From Pseudoalteromonas xiamenensis (GTDB lineage: Bacteria > Pseudomonadota > Gammaproteobacteria > Enterobacterales > Alteromonadaceae), in the NCBI RefSeq assembly GCF_042431545.1, contig NZ_JBHLYX010000016.1: a DNA stretch of 64,000 nucleotides; one strand, given 5' to 3'. Made by a program: the position numbers and the translations under genes. This document shows positions 1-9,096 of the stretch, in pieces (position 1 is the stretch's first letter; each line of letters opens with the position of its first letter). The notes under the pieces are model-generated. The model was not told where the DNA came from and searched no databases. It saw only the letters and a program-made list of their open reading frames with translations.

Positions 1-1
1 A

Positions 2-994
2 GCAGGTCGTTACGATGATTACAGTGATTTTGGTTCAACAACGAATCCAAAAGTCGCGTTCCGCTGGACACCAAGCGATGACATGACGGTGCGTGGTTCA
101 TGGGCTCAAGGTTTCCGTGCGCCATCACTTGCGCAAATCGGTTTAGGCCCATCAGAAGAAAGCCAATTCTTTACCGATACGTACCGTTGTCAGGCAACGG
201 GCAAAGATTGCGGTGTACTTGATTACAATATTCAATTTGCGGGTAACCCAAATCTAAAAGCGGAAGAATCTGAGTCAATGAACTTGGGTATTGTGTGGGC
301 TCCTACGCATGAAATTGGTTTAGGGATCGACTTCTGGTCAATCACACAAGACAACAAGATTGATGAAGAACCATTCGGACCACTTTATGATGCTGAATGT
401 AATAACCAAAACAGCACAGTGTGTGAGCGTCTAGCGCCACAACCTGGTGAATCACTTGGTGTACTCCGTAAACTACACAGCACGTTCAAAAACGTGACTT
501 CTCAAGAAGTATCAGGTGTGGATTTCTCAGCAAGCTACCTATACAGCTTAGGCGAAAGTGGCGACCTTAAATTTAATTTAGAATACAGCTTCTTGAATAA
601 ATTCGAGAAAGACGATCTAGATTACACAGGTGAGTATGGTTACCCAGAGCACCGTTGGGTACTTACAAACTCTTGGGTACAAGATAATTTATCTGCTAAT
701 TTAAACATTAGTTATATTGGTGAGTTTGAAGATACGCCAGACATCGATTTTGATGGTACGCTCGATTTCGAAGAAAACACATCTCGTATGGTAGATTCGC
801 AAATTCTACTCGATCTTCAAGGTTCATATCGCTTTAGCGATGGCATCAAGGTATCTCTTGGTGTGAACAACCTACTTGATGAAGAGCCGCCATTTGCGAT
901 TGGTGATGGTGATGCTGACCTGTATGGTTACGTAGGTAAAACCCATAACCCACGCGGTCGTTACATCTACACTAAAGTGACGTTTAATTTCTAA
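2..994 (+). CDS. TonB-dependent receptor, C-terminal part (partial)
   Basis: This is the end of an outer-membrane TonB-dependent receptor, a beta-barrel that imports a large substrate using TonB energy. The reading frame is open from base 2, so the gene starts upstream of the window; the Met codon at 83 is internal. The visible part has the late-barrel landmarks: WAQGFRAPSL, then NLKAEES, a strand containing VSGVDFSASY, the late block SLGVNNLLDEEPP, and a final strand ending in F-N-F, the aromatic C-terminus expected for BAM-dependent insertion. The plug and TonB box lie outside the window, so the substrate cannot be named. Two Cys pairs (near the codons at 209 and 224, and near 404 and 422) may staple extracellular loops. 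A rho-independent terminator follows. Confidence 0.93.
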   Translation, partial: AGRYDDYSDFGSTTNPKVAFRWTPSDDMTVRGSWAQGFRAPSLAQIGLGPSEESQFFTDTYRCQATGKDCGVLDYNIQFAGNPNLKAEESESMNLGIVWAPTHEIGLGIDFWSITQDNKIDEEPFGPLYDAECNNQNSTVCERLAPQPGESLGVLRKLHSTFKNVTSQEVSGVDFSASYLYSLGESGDLKFNLEYSFLNKFEKDDLDYTGEYGYPEHRWVLTNSWVQDNLSANLNISYIGEFEDTPDIDFDGTLDFEENTSRMVDSQILLDLQGSYRFSDGIKVSLGVNNLLDEEPPFAIGDGDADLYGYVGKTHNPRGRYIYTKVTFNF

Positions 995-1018
995 TTGAAT
1001 ATCACTGAATAAGACTCA

Positions 1019-1049
1019 AAGCCTCCAACCTTGGGGGCTTTTTACTTTT
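1019..1049 (+). terminator. Rho-independent terminator after the TonB receptor
   Basis: The arms AAGCCTCCAA and TTGGGGGCTT pair, with one G-T pair, and are followed by a T-rich run. It lies 24 bases after the receptor stop codon. Confidence 0.85.
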
Positions 1050-1233
1050 AGGCGATATTGTTTTGCGAAACCTATTTGAGTTGTAAAACGCCATATTGCT
1101 TGGGTATTTAAAACATACTTAGTTACATTTTACAGCAACTAATAAAGGAACTAATCACGTCAAACTAGGGCCATACACCATGATAACCAAGTACCTCGAA
1201 ATTCATTAATAAAAACAATACCGAGCGGCCAAT

Positions 1234-2265
1234 ATGAAAACGACATCTCCATTTCTCTGTTCTTCTTTCCTTATTGCGTTTGCAGGGCAAAGTTTTGCGC
1301 TGACCCAAAGTGATAAACTCACTATCCAACATGCCGTGGAATCGTCAATTACCAGCCATTATGTCGAAACATCCAAGATCCCTAAAATTATGGCCTTGTT
1401 GGAAACATTAAACTCATCATCAGAATGGCAACTAGCAGAGACAGAAGAGCAAGTAGCTCACTTATTAACGGACACACTTCAGCAAGTAGATAAGCACTTT
1501 GCGGTGAATCAAATTCCCACAACGACAACGACTGAAAAGAAGGAACCATGGTTTCATAAACTTGCTAGGAAAAACTATGGCTTCACCGACGTCGCAGTTC
1601 TCGATGGCAATATCGGCTATCTAAGTTTCTGGGGGTTTGCGGATGTTACACCCAGTTTACGTGCTAAGCTCGCGAGCGTTATGAAGGTGTTGGAAGACGT
1701 TGATGCACTCATTATTGATTTACGTGAAAATGGCGGTGGGAGTGCTCAAATGGTTCAGTTGTTAAGTGGGTACTTTTTGCCAGAAAAAACTCACTTAAAT
1801 AGCTTTTACAATCGTCAAACGGATGCCACTACGGAATTCTGGAGTGAAACAAACATTGCAGGGAAAGTGCGAGCAGATATTCCCTTGTATATTTTAACTG
1901 GGCCGAATACGTTTTCAGCCGCGGAAGAATTTAGTTACAACATGAAACACCTAAAACGTGGCGTGATTGTGGGTGAGAAGACAAAAGGAGGTGCAAACCC
2001 TTGGCAATATTTTCCTCTTGAACACACGCTGCGCATTGCTTTGCCTGTTTCTAAGGCAATTAATCCGATTACCAAAACGAATTGGGAGAATGTCGGTGTT
2101 TTACCGGATGTCGCGGTTGCGGCCAAAAAAGCTAAAACAGAAGCGTATTATCAAGCGATTCAATTATTGTTAAAAACAAGCGCCGATCAGGATGCTTTTT
2201 TGGTACGTGAACGGGAAAGCGTTGCGGCGACGTTCAATCGAGAATTAACGTCTCGTAATGACTGA
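1234..2265 (+). CDS. Secreted S41-family serine peptidase (C-terminal processing type)
   Basis: A 343-residue exported peptidase of family S41 (tail-specific protease/IRBP fold). Residues 1-22 form a signal peptide ending in S-F-A. The catalytic half has the expected blocks: ALIIDLRENGGGSAQMV (about 158-174), then TGPNTFSAAEEF with the likely nucleophile Ser228, then GEKTKGGANP (about 247-256), which shapes the active site. I do not see the PDZ domain found in classical CtpA. The N-terminal 100 residues look helical, like the N-terminal bundle of the smaller S41 proteins. The substrate is unknown. The Shine-Dalgarno sequence before the ATG is weak. No neighbour suggests an operon. Confidence 0.85.
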   Translation: MKTTSPFLCSSFLIAFAGQSFALTQSDKLTIQHAVESSITSHYVETSKIPKIMALLETLNSSSEWQLAETEEQVAHLLTDTLQQVDKHFAVNQIPTTTTTEKKEPWFHKLARKNYGFTDVAVLDGNIGYLSFWGFADVTPSLRAKLASVMKVLEDVDALIIDLRENGGGSAQMVQLLSGYFLPEKTHLNSFYNRQTDATTEFWSETNIAGKVRADIPLYILTGPNTFSAAEEFSYNMKHLKRGVIVGEKTKGGANPWQYFPLEHTLRIALPVSKAINPITKTNWENVGVLPDVAVAAKKAKTEAYYQAIQLLLKTSADQDAFLVRERESVAATFNRELTSRND

Positions 2266-2300
2266 GTTAAAAAGTCTTAAGGACACTTGAGCCTGATCAC

Positions 2301-2317
2301 TGTAAAGCCCCTTTACA
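2301..2317. repeat. 17-bp palindrome TGTAAAGCCCCTTTACA
   Basis: Seven-base perfect arms around CCC. The same arms recur at 48991-49007. It lies in the 156-base gap between the S41 peptidase and the small membrane protein. It could be an operator half-pair or a short hairpin; no T-run follows. Confidence 0.5.
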
Positions 2318-2421
2318 TGCTGCTGGCTCAAAATTGACACGCTTTGTTACGACTGAACACTTGGCAAGGTCCTGTATCTGAAGTAAGTTGTTTTAGTGTG
2401 TAATAATGGTGCAAATTGAAC

Positions 2422-2814
2422 ATGAAACGCTGGGTGTATTGGGTTTACGCGAGTACGTTGATTCTCTTAGGATTTGAGCGTTTCTACGAGAAATCAGTGC
2501 TGTTGTCTGGCGGTTCAAAAATTAACCTTATTCCCGCTTTTGTTATGCTCATTCTGGCGGTTGCCTTACTTAATCATCAACGGAAAAAGGCAATGCTTAA
2601 TGCGTTGTTTTGGCAGTGTTGTTTTTGGCTTTGTGCTGGTTTTTCAGGACTGCTTTTGTTTGCGGCTATTCCTTTCGCCGTTTGGTTGGGGCAAGCAAGT
2701 TACCAATATATCCTGTTTTTTGCAGCGCTAATCCTTTTTACTGTCCCTGCACAAATTGTGTTATTCCAATATAGCTATGATGACGAGTTATGGTCAGAGC
2801 GCCTTGTACACTAG
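2422..2814 (+). CDS. Small integral membrane protein, function unknown
   Basis: I do not recognise a named family. The 130-residue product is almost entirely hydrophobic, with four likely transmembrane segments (about residues 4-20, 34-50, 62-84 and 92-112) separated by short polar loops; the loop HQRKK after the second is probably cytoplasmic. ATG at 2422 is preferred. A TTG two codons upstream is possible, but neither has a clear ribosome-binding site. It is a lone gene downstream of the S41 peptidase, with no sign of co-transcription. Confidence 0.6.
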   Translation: MKRWVYWVYASTLILLGFERFYEKSVLLSGGSKINLIPAFVMLILAVALLNHQRKKAMLNALFWQCCFWLCAGFSGLLLFAAIPFAVWLGQASYQYILFFAALILFTVPAQIVLFQYSYDDELWSERLVH

Positions 2815-3236
2815 TCATTGAAGTCATTTCTCACACATTAACATAAGCTCTATTAACACGAGTCTTAGAGCTTCATGCCTTCTTTATTGTTGCGACTTGG
2901 ACATACTATTTCGCATGCGCTCCATTACGTTTAGTTCCAACACTGGATATACCTATCATGTTTTATTACGGCATTAGCTTCAGCTGCGCATGTAATCGTT
3001 TCGTTTGATTAGAAAATGCAAATAATGATTCACACAATGTAGCATTTGGGTTAACTTTTGGTTTGTGCACAAGCCATTACCTAAGCATGACTTATCTGTA
3101 GTTTGTTGACATATAAAGAACAAGTTGATTGATATTTTATGTTTCGAACCACAAAAACTTGATGCTATTTATTTACATAAAAGTTACTATTTTGAATTAT
3201 GTCGAATCGGTACAAATTTTTAGATAAGGATATCTC
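2815..3236. other. 422-base intergenic region before the exporter operon
   Basis: AT-rich, with no convincing ORF. A TTGACA at 3106-3111 could be a -35 box, but the possible -10 (GATATT near 3131) is poorly spaced. AAGGA at 3226-3230 is the ribosome-binding site for the next gene. I looked for GG-N10-GC sigma-54 promoters here and found none. Confidence 0.4.
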
Positions 3237-4505
3237 GTGAGTTATATTCCAGATACTAGCGCTCAAGACACCAAGATTGTAAGTAAAAAGCCTACATGGA
3301 AAAAGTGGCTGTTGCTTGGCAGTGTTATTGTTGCTGGCTATTTTGTGGCGCCGAATGTTTATGGGTGGTTTAACAATGAAAGAGCAATTGATGTCAATCA
3401 ATTGAAAATGGCGACAGTGAAGCAAGGCCAATTTGTAAGAGACATCTCTGTACAAGGCAAAGTTGTTGCGGCCAAGCGGCCAACACTCTATAGCCCATCG
3501 TCGGGTACGGTTACCTATTTGGTTAAAGCAGGTGATACGGTTGTTATAGACCAACCGATTGCAATAATTGACAGTCCCGAGTTAACGAGTGAGCTCACTC
3601 AGCAGCAGGCTGAAAGAGATAGATTATTTTCTTCATTGGAACGAGAAAAAATTAATGCAAAACAGCAAGCACTTGACCATGAAAACAAGATAGGTCGTGC
3701 TGAAGTTGCATTAAACGCAGCGAAACGTGAAATGCGCCGTGCACAAGAAGGTCACGAGAAACAGGTAGTCAGTGATATTGATTATCAAAAAGCAAAAGAT
3801 GATTTGCAAAACGCAGAGCGAGAATACACGTTAACGTTGAAAGCGGTTGAACTGTTGAAAGAGAGTCTCAAGTTTGAAGTGAAAAACCGCGAACTGGAGT
3901 TCAATCGACAAAACGTCTTTGTAGAAGAGTTACAAAGACAGGTCAATGCGTTAGAAATTAAATCACCCGTTGCTGGGTTGGTCGGTAACTTGACTGTTCA
4001 AGAAAAGACCAATGTAGAAAAAAACCAACCTCTGTTGAGTGTGGTTGATTTGACTCAATACGAGATTGAAGTACAGATCCCTGAGCAATATGGTGATGAT
4101 CTTGCCCTGGGTATGGCTGCAGAAATCAACCTCAATTCTCAAATGTTGTCAGGTGAACTCATTGCAATTTCACCTGAAATTGTCAAAGGAACTATTGCCA
4201 GTAAGATCCGTTTGTCAGGCGAATACACGATTTCTCTTAAACAAAATCAGCGCCTCACCAGCCGAATCATTTTGGAGCAAAAAGACAATGTGCGCTATTT
4301 GCCACGAGGTCAGTTTATGCAAAACAGTGCAGGTCAATATATTTATAAAGTGGCTAATGGGGTGGCGACCCGTACACCAATTCGTCTGGGGTCAGAGAGT
4401 CTAAGCCAAATAGAAGTGTTGTCTGGATTGTTACCGGGAGATACCGTTGTGGTTTCAGATTTGCGTGTGTTTAACGATGCTGAACAAGCTCGAATAGTAG
4501 AATAA
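3237..4505 (+). CDS. HlyD/MacA-type periplasmic adaptor of an ABC exporter
   Basis: The 422-residue membrane-fusion protein links an inner-membrane ABC exporter to an outer-membrane channel. It starts with GTG six bases after AAGGA. A short cytoplasmic tail is followed by one membrane anchor (about residues 25-40). Next come a lipoyl-type half domain (VVAAKRPTLYSPSSGTVTYL), a long alpha-helical hairpin rich in Lys, Glu and Gln (about 110-235), the return lipoyl half (LEIKSPVAGLVGNLTV), a beta-barrel, and a C-terminal domain near DTVVVSDLRVF. It is the first gene of a four-gene operon with an ATPase and two permeases. A second adaptor of the same class is encoded at 13684-14922. Confidence 0.9.
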   Translation: MSYIPDTSAQDTKIVSKKPTWKKWLLLGSVIVAGYFVAPNVYGWFNNERAIDVNQLKMATVKQGQFVRDISVQGKVVAAKRPTLYSPSSGTVTYLVKAGDTVVIDQPIAIIDSPELTSELTQQQAERDRLFSSLEREKINAKQQALDHENKIGRAEVALNAAKREMRRAQEGHEKQVVSDIDYQKAKDDLQNAEREYTLTLKAVELLKESLKFEVKNRELEFNRQNVFVEELQRQVNALEIKSPVAGLVGNLTVQEKTNVEKNQPLLSVVDLTQYEIEVQIPEQYGDDLALGMAAEINLNSQMLSGELIAISPEIVKGTIASKIRLSGEYTISLKQNQRLTSRIILEQKDNVRYLPRGQFMQNSAGQYIYKVANGVATRTPIRLGSESLSQIEVLSGLLPGDTVVVSDLRVFNDAEQARIVE

Positions 4506-4519
4506 GAAAGGAATCTACC

Positions 4520-5221
4520 ATGTTAAAAATGACTAATTTAGGCAAGACCTACATTACAGATAGTGTCAAAACAGAGGCCCTTCGCCCATTTGACCTATCC
4601 ATTTCTCAAGGCGAGTTTGTTGCAGTCACTGGGCCATCAGGGTCGGGTAAAACAACCTTCCTTAATATTACCGGACTGCTCGAAAACTATTCGAGTGGTC
4701 AATACGTTTTAGATGGTCAAGATATTACCTCTCTTTCAGATAAAGCCCGTTCAAAGATTAGAAACGAAAAAATAGGCTTTATTTTCCAAAGCTTCAATTT
4801 GATACCTGAATTGAACTTATATGACAATATTGATATGCCTTTACGTTATCGCTCTTTCTCTAGTAAAGAACGTGATAGTCGAATTATGCAAGTGCTTGAA
4901 CAAGTTGGTTTAGCAGGACGCAAAAACCATTATCCACATCAGCTCTCTGGTGGACAACAGCAGCGCGTAGCGATTGCTCGTGCGCTTGCAGGTACGCCGT
5001 CATTTTTATTAGCAGATGAACCAACAGGGAATCTCGACTCCCAAATGGCGGCAGGCATTATGTCGTTATTAAAAGATATTCATCAGCAGGGCACGAGTAT
5101 CATCATGGTCACCCATGATCCGAATCAAGCCGCGCAAGCTCAACGCGTAATTGAAGTTCGTGATGGTGTCTTACGAGATGCAAGGCCTATAAAAGTAGCC
5201 GCTGAAGCGGCAATCGCATAA
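4520..5221 (+). CDS. ABC exporter ATPase, MacB/LolD class
   Basis: The 233-residue nucleotide-binding subunit powers the mechanotransmission-type transporter formed with the two FtsX permeases that follow. It shows Walker A GPSGSGKT (about residues 39-46), the Q-loop within FIFQSFNL, the signature LSGGQQQR, Walker B FLLADEPTGNLDS and the switch His in VTHD. Its length fits stand-alone ATPases of the LolD/FtsE/MacB-N group. AAAGGA precedes the ATG, and the gap from the adaptor is 14 bases. It closely resembles the ATPase at 12960-13673 in both motifs and length. Confidence 0.95.
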   Translation: MLKMTNLGKTYITDSVKTEALRPFDLSISQGEFVAVTGPSGSGKTTFLNITGLLENYSSGQYVLDGQDITSLSDKARSKIRNEKIGFIFQSFNLIPELNLYDNIDMPLRYRSFSSKERDSRIMQVLEQVGLAGRKNHYPHQLSGGQQQRVAIARALAGTPSFLLADEPTGNLDSQMAAGIMSLLKDIHQQGTSIIMVTHDPNQAAQAQRVIEVRDGVLRDARPIKVAAEAAIA

Positions 5222-5234
5222 GGATATTGCGAAG

Positions 5235-6566
5235 ATGTTTGGTTATTACCTAAAAATCGCTTGGGTTAGTATTCGCAAAACCCCATTGCTAAGTTTACTT
5301 ATTGTGTTGACCGTTGCGGTAGGTATTGCAGCCTCAATGACGACTTATACGGTTCAATATATGATGTCGAAAGACCCTTTACCAGGGTTGAGCGACCGCA
5401 CCTTTCAGATCCAGTTAAACAGTTGGGGACCTGAAAAGCCCTATGGCTATGAAGGGGATGAAGAGCGTACGACTCGTCACATTACCCTTCAAGATGCCAA
5501 AAACCTACTTGCAGCGAAGCAAGCTCCGTTACAAACAGCGATTGGTGAATTTGCTGAATTTGTGTATTCAGAAGATCAGTCTTTCTCTGATGGTATCGGA
5601 ACGGATATTCGAACGGTGACGATTGACTTCTTTGCTATGATGCGCGCGCCATTTTTATATGGAACCGCTTGGTCAGCCGAAGACGATGAAGCGGGTACGG
5701 ATGTAACCATCATTTCTAAAAAGCTCAATGACAAGTTGTTTGGCGGTGTGAATTCCATTGGCAAAAGTATCGTTATTGGTGAGCGACAATATCGTATTGT
5801 CGGTGTTATGGATGACTGGCCTATGTTGCCAAAGTTCTACGGTGCGCCTTTTGAAGCCTATCAACCCACTCGAGATGTGTTTGTGCCTTTTTTCAATCAA
5901 ATTCGGCATGAGCTGTTAACGCGTTCTGAGCTTGCCTTCAATTGCTGGACGGCGCCTGCTGATGATTCCATTCGGGCGTTTTTCAACTCGGAATGTGTTT
6001 GGATCATGTTTTGGGTTCAATTGGATACACCATCCGATCGTAAACGGTATTTAGATTTCATATTTGATTATGCGAAAGACCAACGACAATTCGGCCGTTT
6101 TCAACGTGATGGCTTCCATAAAATGTACAGCGTTGAAGAATTCTTGCTAAATGAAGAAGTGGTGTCTAAAGACACGAGAATTGGCGTGTGGTTGGCGTTT
6201 TTATTCTTGATTGTGTGTCTTCTTAACTGCATGAGTCTCATGACCGCTAAATTTCACAGTAAGGCAGCGGAAGTGGGATTACGACGTGCGGTTGGCGCGA
6301 GTAAACAAAATCTTTTTGCTCAATTTAGTTGCGAAATTTTGCTTTTGGCATTATTTGCTTCGGTTTTAGGGATGTTGATGACGTTGGCTGGATTGCACTT
6401 TACAAAAAGCGCCTACAGCTATCTGTCTGCGGAATTAATGACGATGGACGTGAATATGGTCTTGGCGACGTTAGGACTTGCGATTGTTGCAACCATGGCG
6501 TTTGGTCTGCTCCCTATTATCAAAGCGATCCAAGTTCAGCCAGCTAGCCAGCTTAAAAGTCAGTAG
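5235..6566 (+). CDS. FtsX-family permease, first subunit
   Basis: The 443-residue permease has one transmembrane helix near residues 15-38, a large periplasmic MacB_PCD-like domain (about 45-310), then three C-terminal helices (about 318-340, 370-390 and 405-430) with the FtsX-type segment EVGLRRAVGASKQNLF between them. This half-size topology (1+3 helices) matches one MacB protomer. With the following 401-residue permease it would form a heterodimer. The gap from the ATPase is 13 bases and the next gene begins 8 bases after its stop, so translation is probably coupled. Confidence 0.9.
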   Translation: MFGYYLKIAWVSIRKTPLLSLLIVLTVAVGIAASMTTYTVQYMMSKDPLPGLSDRTFQIQLNSWGPEKPYGYEGDEERTTRHITLQDAKNLLAAKQAPLQTAIGEFAEFVYSEDQSFSDGIGTDIRTVTIDFFAMMRAPFLYGTAWSAEDDEAGTDVTIISKKLNDKLFGGVNSIGKSIVIGERQYRIVGVMDDWPMLPKFYGAPFEAYQPTRDVFVPFFNQIRHELLTRSELAFNCWTAPADDSIRAFFNSECVWIMFWVQLDTPSDRKRYLDFIFDYAKDQRQFGRFQRDGFHKMYSVEEFLLNEEVVSKDTRIGVWLAFLFLIVCLLNCMSLMTAKFHSKAAEVGLRRAVGASKQNLFAQFSCEILLLALFASVLGMLMTLAGLHFTKSAYSYLSAELMTMDVNMVLATLGLAIVATMAFGLLPIIKAIQVQPASQLKSQ

Positions 6567-6574
6567 GTAGTCGT

Positions 6575-7780
6575 ATGCGTGATTTAAAACCAATACTTAA
6601 AACCATAAAAGTGCGCTTGATGGGGCCTGCCTTACTCGCGCTACAAATTGCCGTAACGTTTACGATTTTGGTCAATGCCTTTTTCATGATTGAACAAAAA
6701 GAAGCAATGATTTCAAAGCCAAGCGGCGTTGATGAAGCGAATATCTTTCGTGTGCTCTCTAATCAACCTTTTCCAAAAGAAGAGTATGAAGCACGCCTCG
6801 ATGAGACTATTGAAGCAATTCGCAGTATTCCCGGAGTGCAAGCAGTGTCTATGCTGAATACGCTGCCGCTCGCCGGATTTGGCACTTACGATGAGCTTAC
6901 TCGAACACCTGAAGGGCGTCGCGAAACGTGGACGGCTACCTTCATGGGGAGCACAGACGCCTACCAAACACTTGGCTTAGAGCTAGTTGCAGGCCAAGGA
7001 TTTACTAAACAAGACGAAATCACTGTCGCGTTTGAAGCGCAGTCTCACCCAAGCGATGTATTAGTAACCAGAGCGCTGGCTGAAAAACTTTATCCAGACA
7101 ACTGGGAAGAGGCGCTTGGAAAAACCATCTACTTGACGATGGTTCCTCATCAAATCAAAGGAATTTTAGCTGAAATGAATGGTCCTTGGGGAACGTGGTT
7201 TGCGGCCAAGATTAGTGTTCTTAAGCCTGTGCGAGACGCGAACGAAGTACTTCCATTAGCGGTAAGAGCTGAACCTGGCGAGATTGATGTAGTGATGGAG
7301 CGTGTCAAAGAATATTTATTGAAAACACCTAGAAGACAAATTACCTATTTGGATAAATTCGTTGATATCAAAGCAAAGAATTACCAAAGGGAGAGTGCGG
7401 CGTTAAACACATTGTGGATAGTGTTATTGGGTCTAACGTTTGTTACAGCGCTGGGTATTTTTGGTCAATCACGTTTTGCCATCATGAAACGCCGTAAACA
7501 AATCGGTGTTCGTCGTGCGCTCGGTGCGAGTCAATGGCATGTATTGCGTTATTTTTTGACAGAAAATGCGATAGTTACGTCTATAGGCATTTTATTCGGT
7601 TGTGTTTTCGCGATTGTTTTAAACCAGTACACGGTGAGTCATTTCGAGTTCAACCTTATTCCGGCAGGCTATTTTGTGTTTGGCGCGGCGTTTTGTTTGG
7701 TACTGGGCCAAGTTGGCGTGCTCGTGCCTGCACTGCAAGCCAGCCGTTTGTCCCCAGCAATCGCAACCCGTACCGTCTAG
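6575..7780 (+). CDS. FtsX-family permease, second subunit
   Basis: The 401-residue half-size permease has the same layout as its neighbour: an N-terminal helix (about residues 15-38), a periplasmic domain, then three C-terminal helices. The coupling segment reads QIGVRRALGASQWHVLRYF. It closes the plus-strand operon and ends about 60 bases from the convergent histidine-kinase gene. The periplasmic domain is shorter than in the first subunit, so the pair is asymmetric. Compare the fused double permease at 10546-12963, which packs the equivalent of both subunits into one chain. Confidence 0.9.
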   Translation: MRDLKPILKTIKVRLMGPALLALQIAVTFTILVNAFFMIEQKEAMISKPSGVDEANIFRVLSNQPFPKEEYEARLDETIEAIRSIPGVQAVSMLNTLPLAGFGTYDELTRTPEGRRETWTATFMGSTDAYQTLGLELVAGQGFTKQDEITVAFEAQSHPSDVLVTRALAEKLYPDNWEEALGKTIYLTMVPHQIKGILAEMNGPWGTWFAAKISVLKPVRDANEVLPLAVRAEPGEIDVVMERVKEYLLKTPRRQITYLDKFVDIKAKNYQRESAALNTLWIVLLGLTFVTALGIFGQSRFAIMKRRKQIGVRRALGASQWHVLRYFLTENAIVTSIGILFGCVFAIVLNQYTVSHFEFNLIPAGYFVFGAAFCLVLGQVGVLVPALQASRLSPAIATRTV

Positions 7781-7802
7781 TAAGGCTTTTTGCTGTGGAA
7801 TC

Positions 7803-7830
7803 AAAAAGGGCATCGTGAATGCCCTTTTTT
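7803..7830. terminator. Bidirectional rho-independent terminator
   Basis: AAAAAGGGCAT and ATGCCCTTTTT pair around a five-base loop. A-run on one side and T-run on the other let it serve both the plus-strand exporter operon and the convergent minus-strand kinase gene. Confidence 0.9.
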
Positions 7831-7839
7831 ACTTTTTCA

Positions 7840-9096
7840 TTATTGTACTGGCAGTCTAATCTCAGCGACCGTTCTCTCTTGCGTCTGATACAAATTAAGT
7901 TTTCCGTTGTGGTTTTCGATAACTCGCTTACACCAGACTAAACCGATCCCTTGACCCTCTTTTTTAGTGGTGAAAAATGGCACAAACAAATTATCCAGAT
8001 TGCTCAAGCCAATGCCGTTATCTTGAACGGTTATCGTCGTAAAGATGTTAGACTGCTTGATATGCAATTCGACCATCGGGTCGGTTTTCTCTGAGTCACA
8101 GGCTTCAAAGGCATTTTTGATAAGATTAATAAGTACTTGCTCGAGTAACGCTTTGTCAGCATAAATAGATTCAGTGTCAAGCGACACGGTAAGTGAGGGG
8201 TACAGTGTCGTCAAATTGAGGCACAGCAATTGAGTATCAATTGTCGAGGGGCTGAGGGTGATTGGCTTTTCCAAATCCGCGAAGTTTGCGACAAATTGAT
8301 GGAGCTGCGCACTTCGTTCTACGATGACGCCGAGCATTTGCTTTTGTGTATCGTCATTCGAAAATTCAGCAAGGGTTTGCGCAAGCGATTTAATGGGCGT
8401 TAATGAGTTTTTGATTTCGTGGCTCATGACGCGCACGATTTGCTGCCAACTCTGCTGTTGTTTGGCCGACAAGGCATCTTGTATGTCCGTAATGAGAATA
8501 AGCGTATGTAATTTACCATCCAATAATATTTGGCTTGTACGTAACTGCTCACTTTCATTGTTGCTTACTAAATTCCATTGCTCATTGAAAGTAAATCCAA
8601 GGGTGTCGAGACGCTTTAGGCGAACCGAATGCCAGCCATAGCCCAGCCAATTTGAAAGTGCCCCATTGCCCATAATGACACGGTTATCTTCGTTAATTAC
8701 CACAATTGGGCTGTTCATGGATTGCAATAGTTCATTCACAAGCAATGCGTGATGTTGATTATCGACTTGCCACCGAGACGCTTGTTCCGCAAGTTTCAAT
8801 ACGTCATCATGTAAGGACTTGGCCACACCGGTCTGAAATCCAATTTGGCTACGCACATGAGTTTCCCCATTTTGGATTGCGTCGAGCTGTGTTTGAATAT
8901 TTCGATAAGGCGTAAAAAGCGCCTGTTTGAAACGTGTGTATCCCAAGTAACAAAGAGGTAATAGACATACCCACAACGTGATGAGAAAAAGTGGCCGCGC
9001 TTGATACTGCCACACGAGTATACTGGCAAGCAATACAATGACGAGCGTCACGCTGAGCGCGACGATGCGCGTCAGATCCTCTTGTGACTTAATCAA
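7840..9096 (-). CDS. NtrY-like sensor histidine kinase
   Basis: The 418-residue membrane sensor kinase is the partner of the sigma-54 activator just upstream. Two hydrophobic segments near the N-terminus (about residues 10-28 and 33-50) enclose almost no periplasmic loop, so it probably senses membrane or cytoplasmic signals. A PAS-like domain follows (VINEDNRVIMGNGALSNWLG). The phospho-acceptor region is RVMSHEIKNSLTP. The ATPase domain has the N-box NLIKNAFEAC, then DNGIGL and a GQGIGL lid. The start is TTG overlapping the activator's stop codon (TTGA), a sign of translational coupling. It is the last gene of the exporter operon. Confidence 0.9.
   Translation of the reverse strand: MIKSQEDLTRIVALSVTLVIVLLASILVWQYQARPLFLITLWVCLLPLCYLGYTRFKQALFTPYRNIQTQLDAIQNGETHVRSQIGFQTGVAKSLHDDVLKLAEQASRWQVDNQHHALLVNELLQSMNSPIVVINEDNRVIMGNGALSNWLGYGWHSVRLKRLDTLGFTFNEQWNLVSNNESEQLRTSQILLDGKLHTLILITDIQDALSAKQQQSWQQIVRVMSHEIKNSLTPIKSLAQTLAEFSNDDTQKQMLGVIVERSAQLHQFVANFADLEKPITLSPSTIDTQLLCLNLTTLYPSLTVSLDTESIYADKALLEQVLINLIKNAFEACDSEKTDPMVELHIKQSNIFTTITVQDNGIGLSNLDNLFVPFFTTKKEGQGIGLVWCKRVIENHNGKLNLYQTQERTVAEIRLPVQ

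Noticed and set aside
2301..2317. TyrR box
   Set aside because: The palindrome has five bases between TGTAAA and TTTACA instead of the six expected for TyrR, and no aromatic-metabolism gene is next to it.
2815..3236. Sigma-54 promoter before the plus-strand exporter operon
   Set aside because: I checked the GG dinucleotides here (for example in the TTGG near 3058 and GGCA near 2970). None has GC at exactly ten bases; nearest cases are off by one or two.
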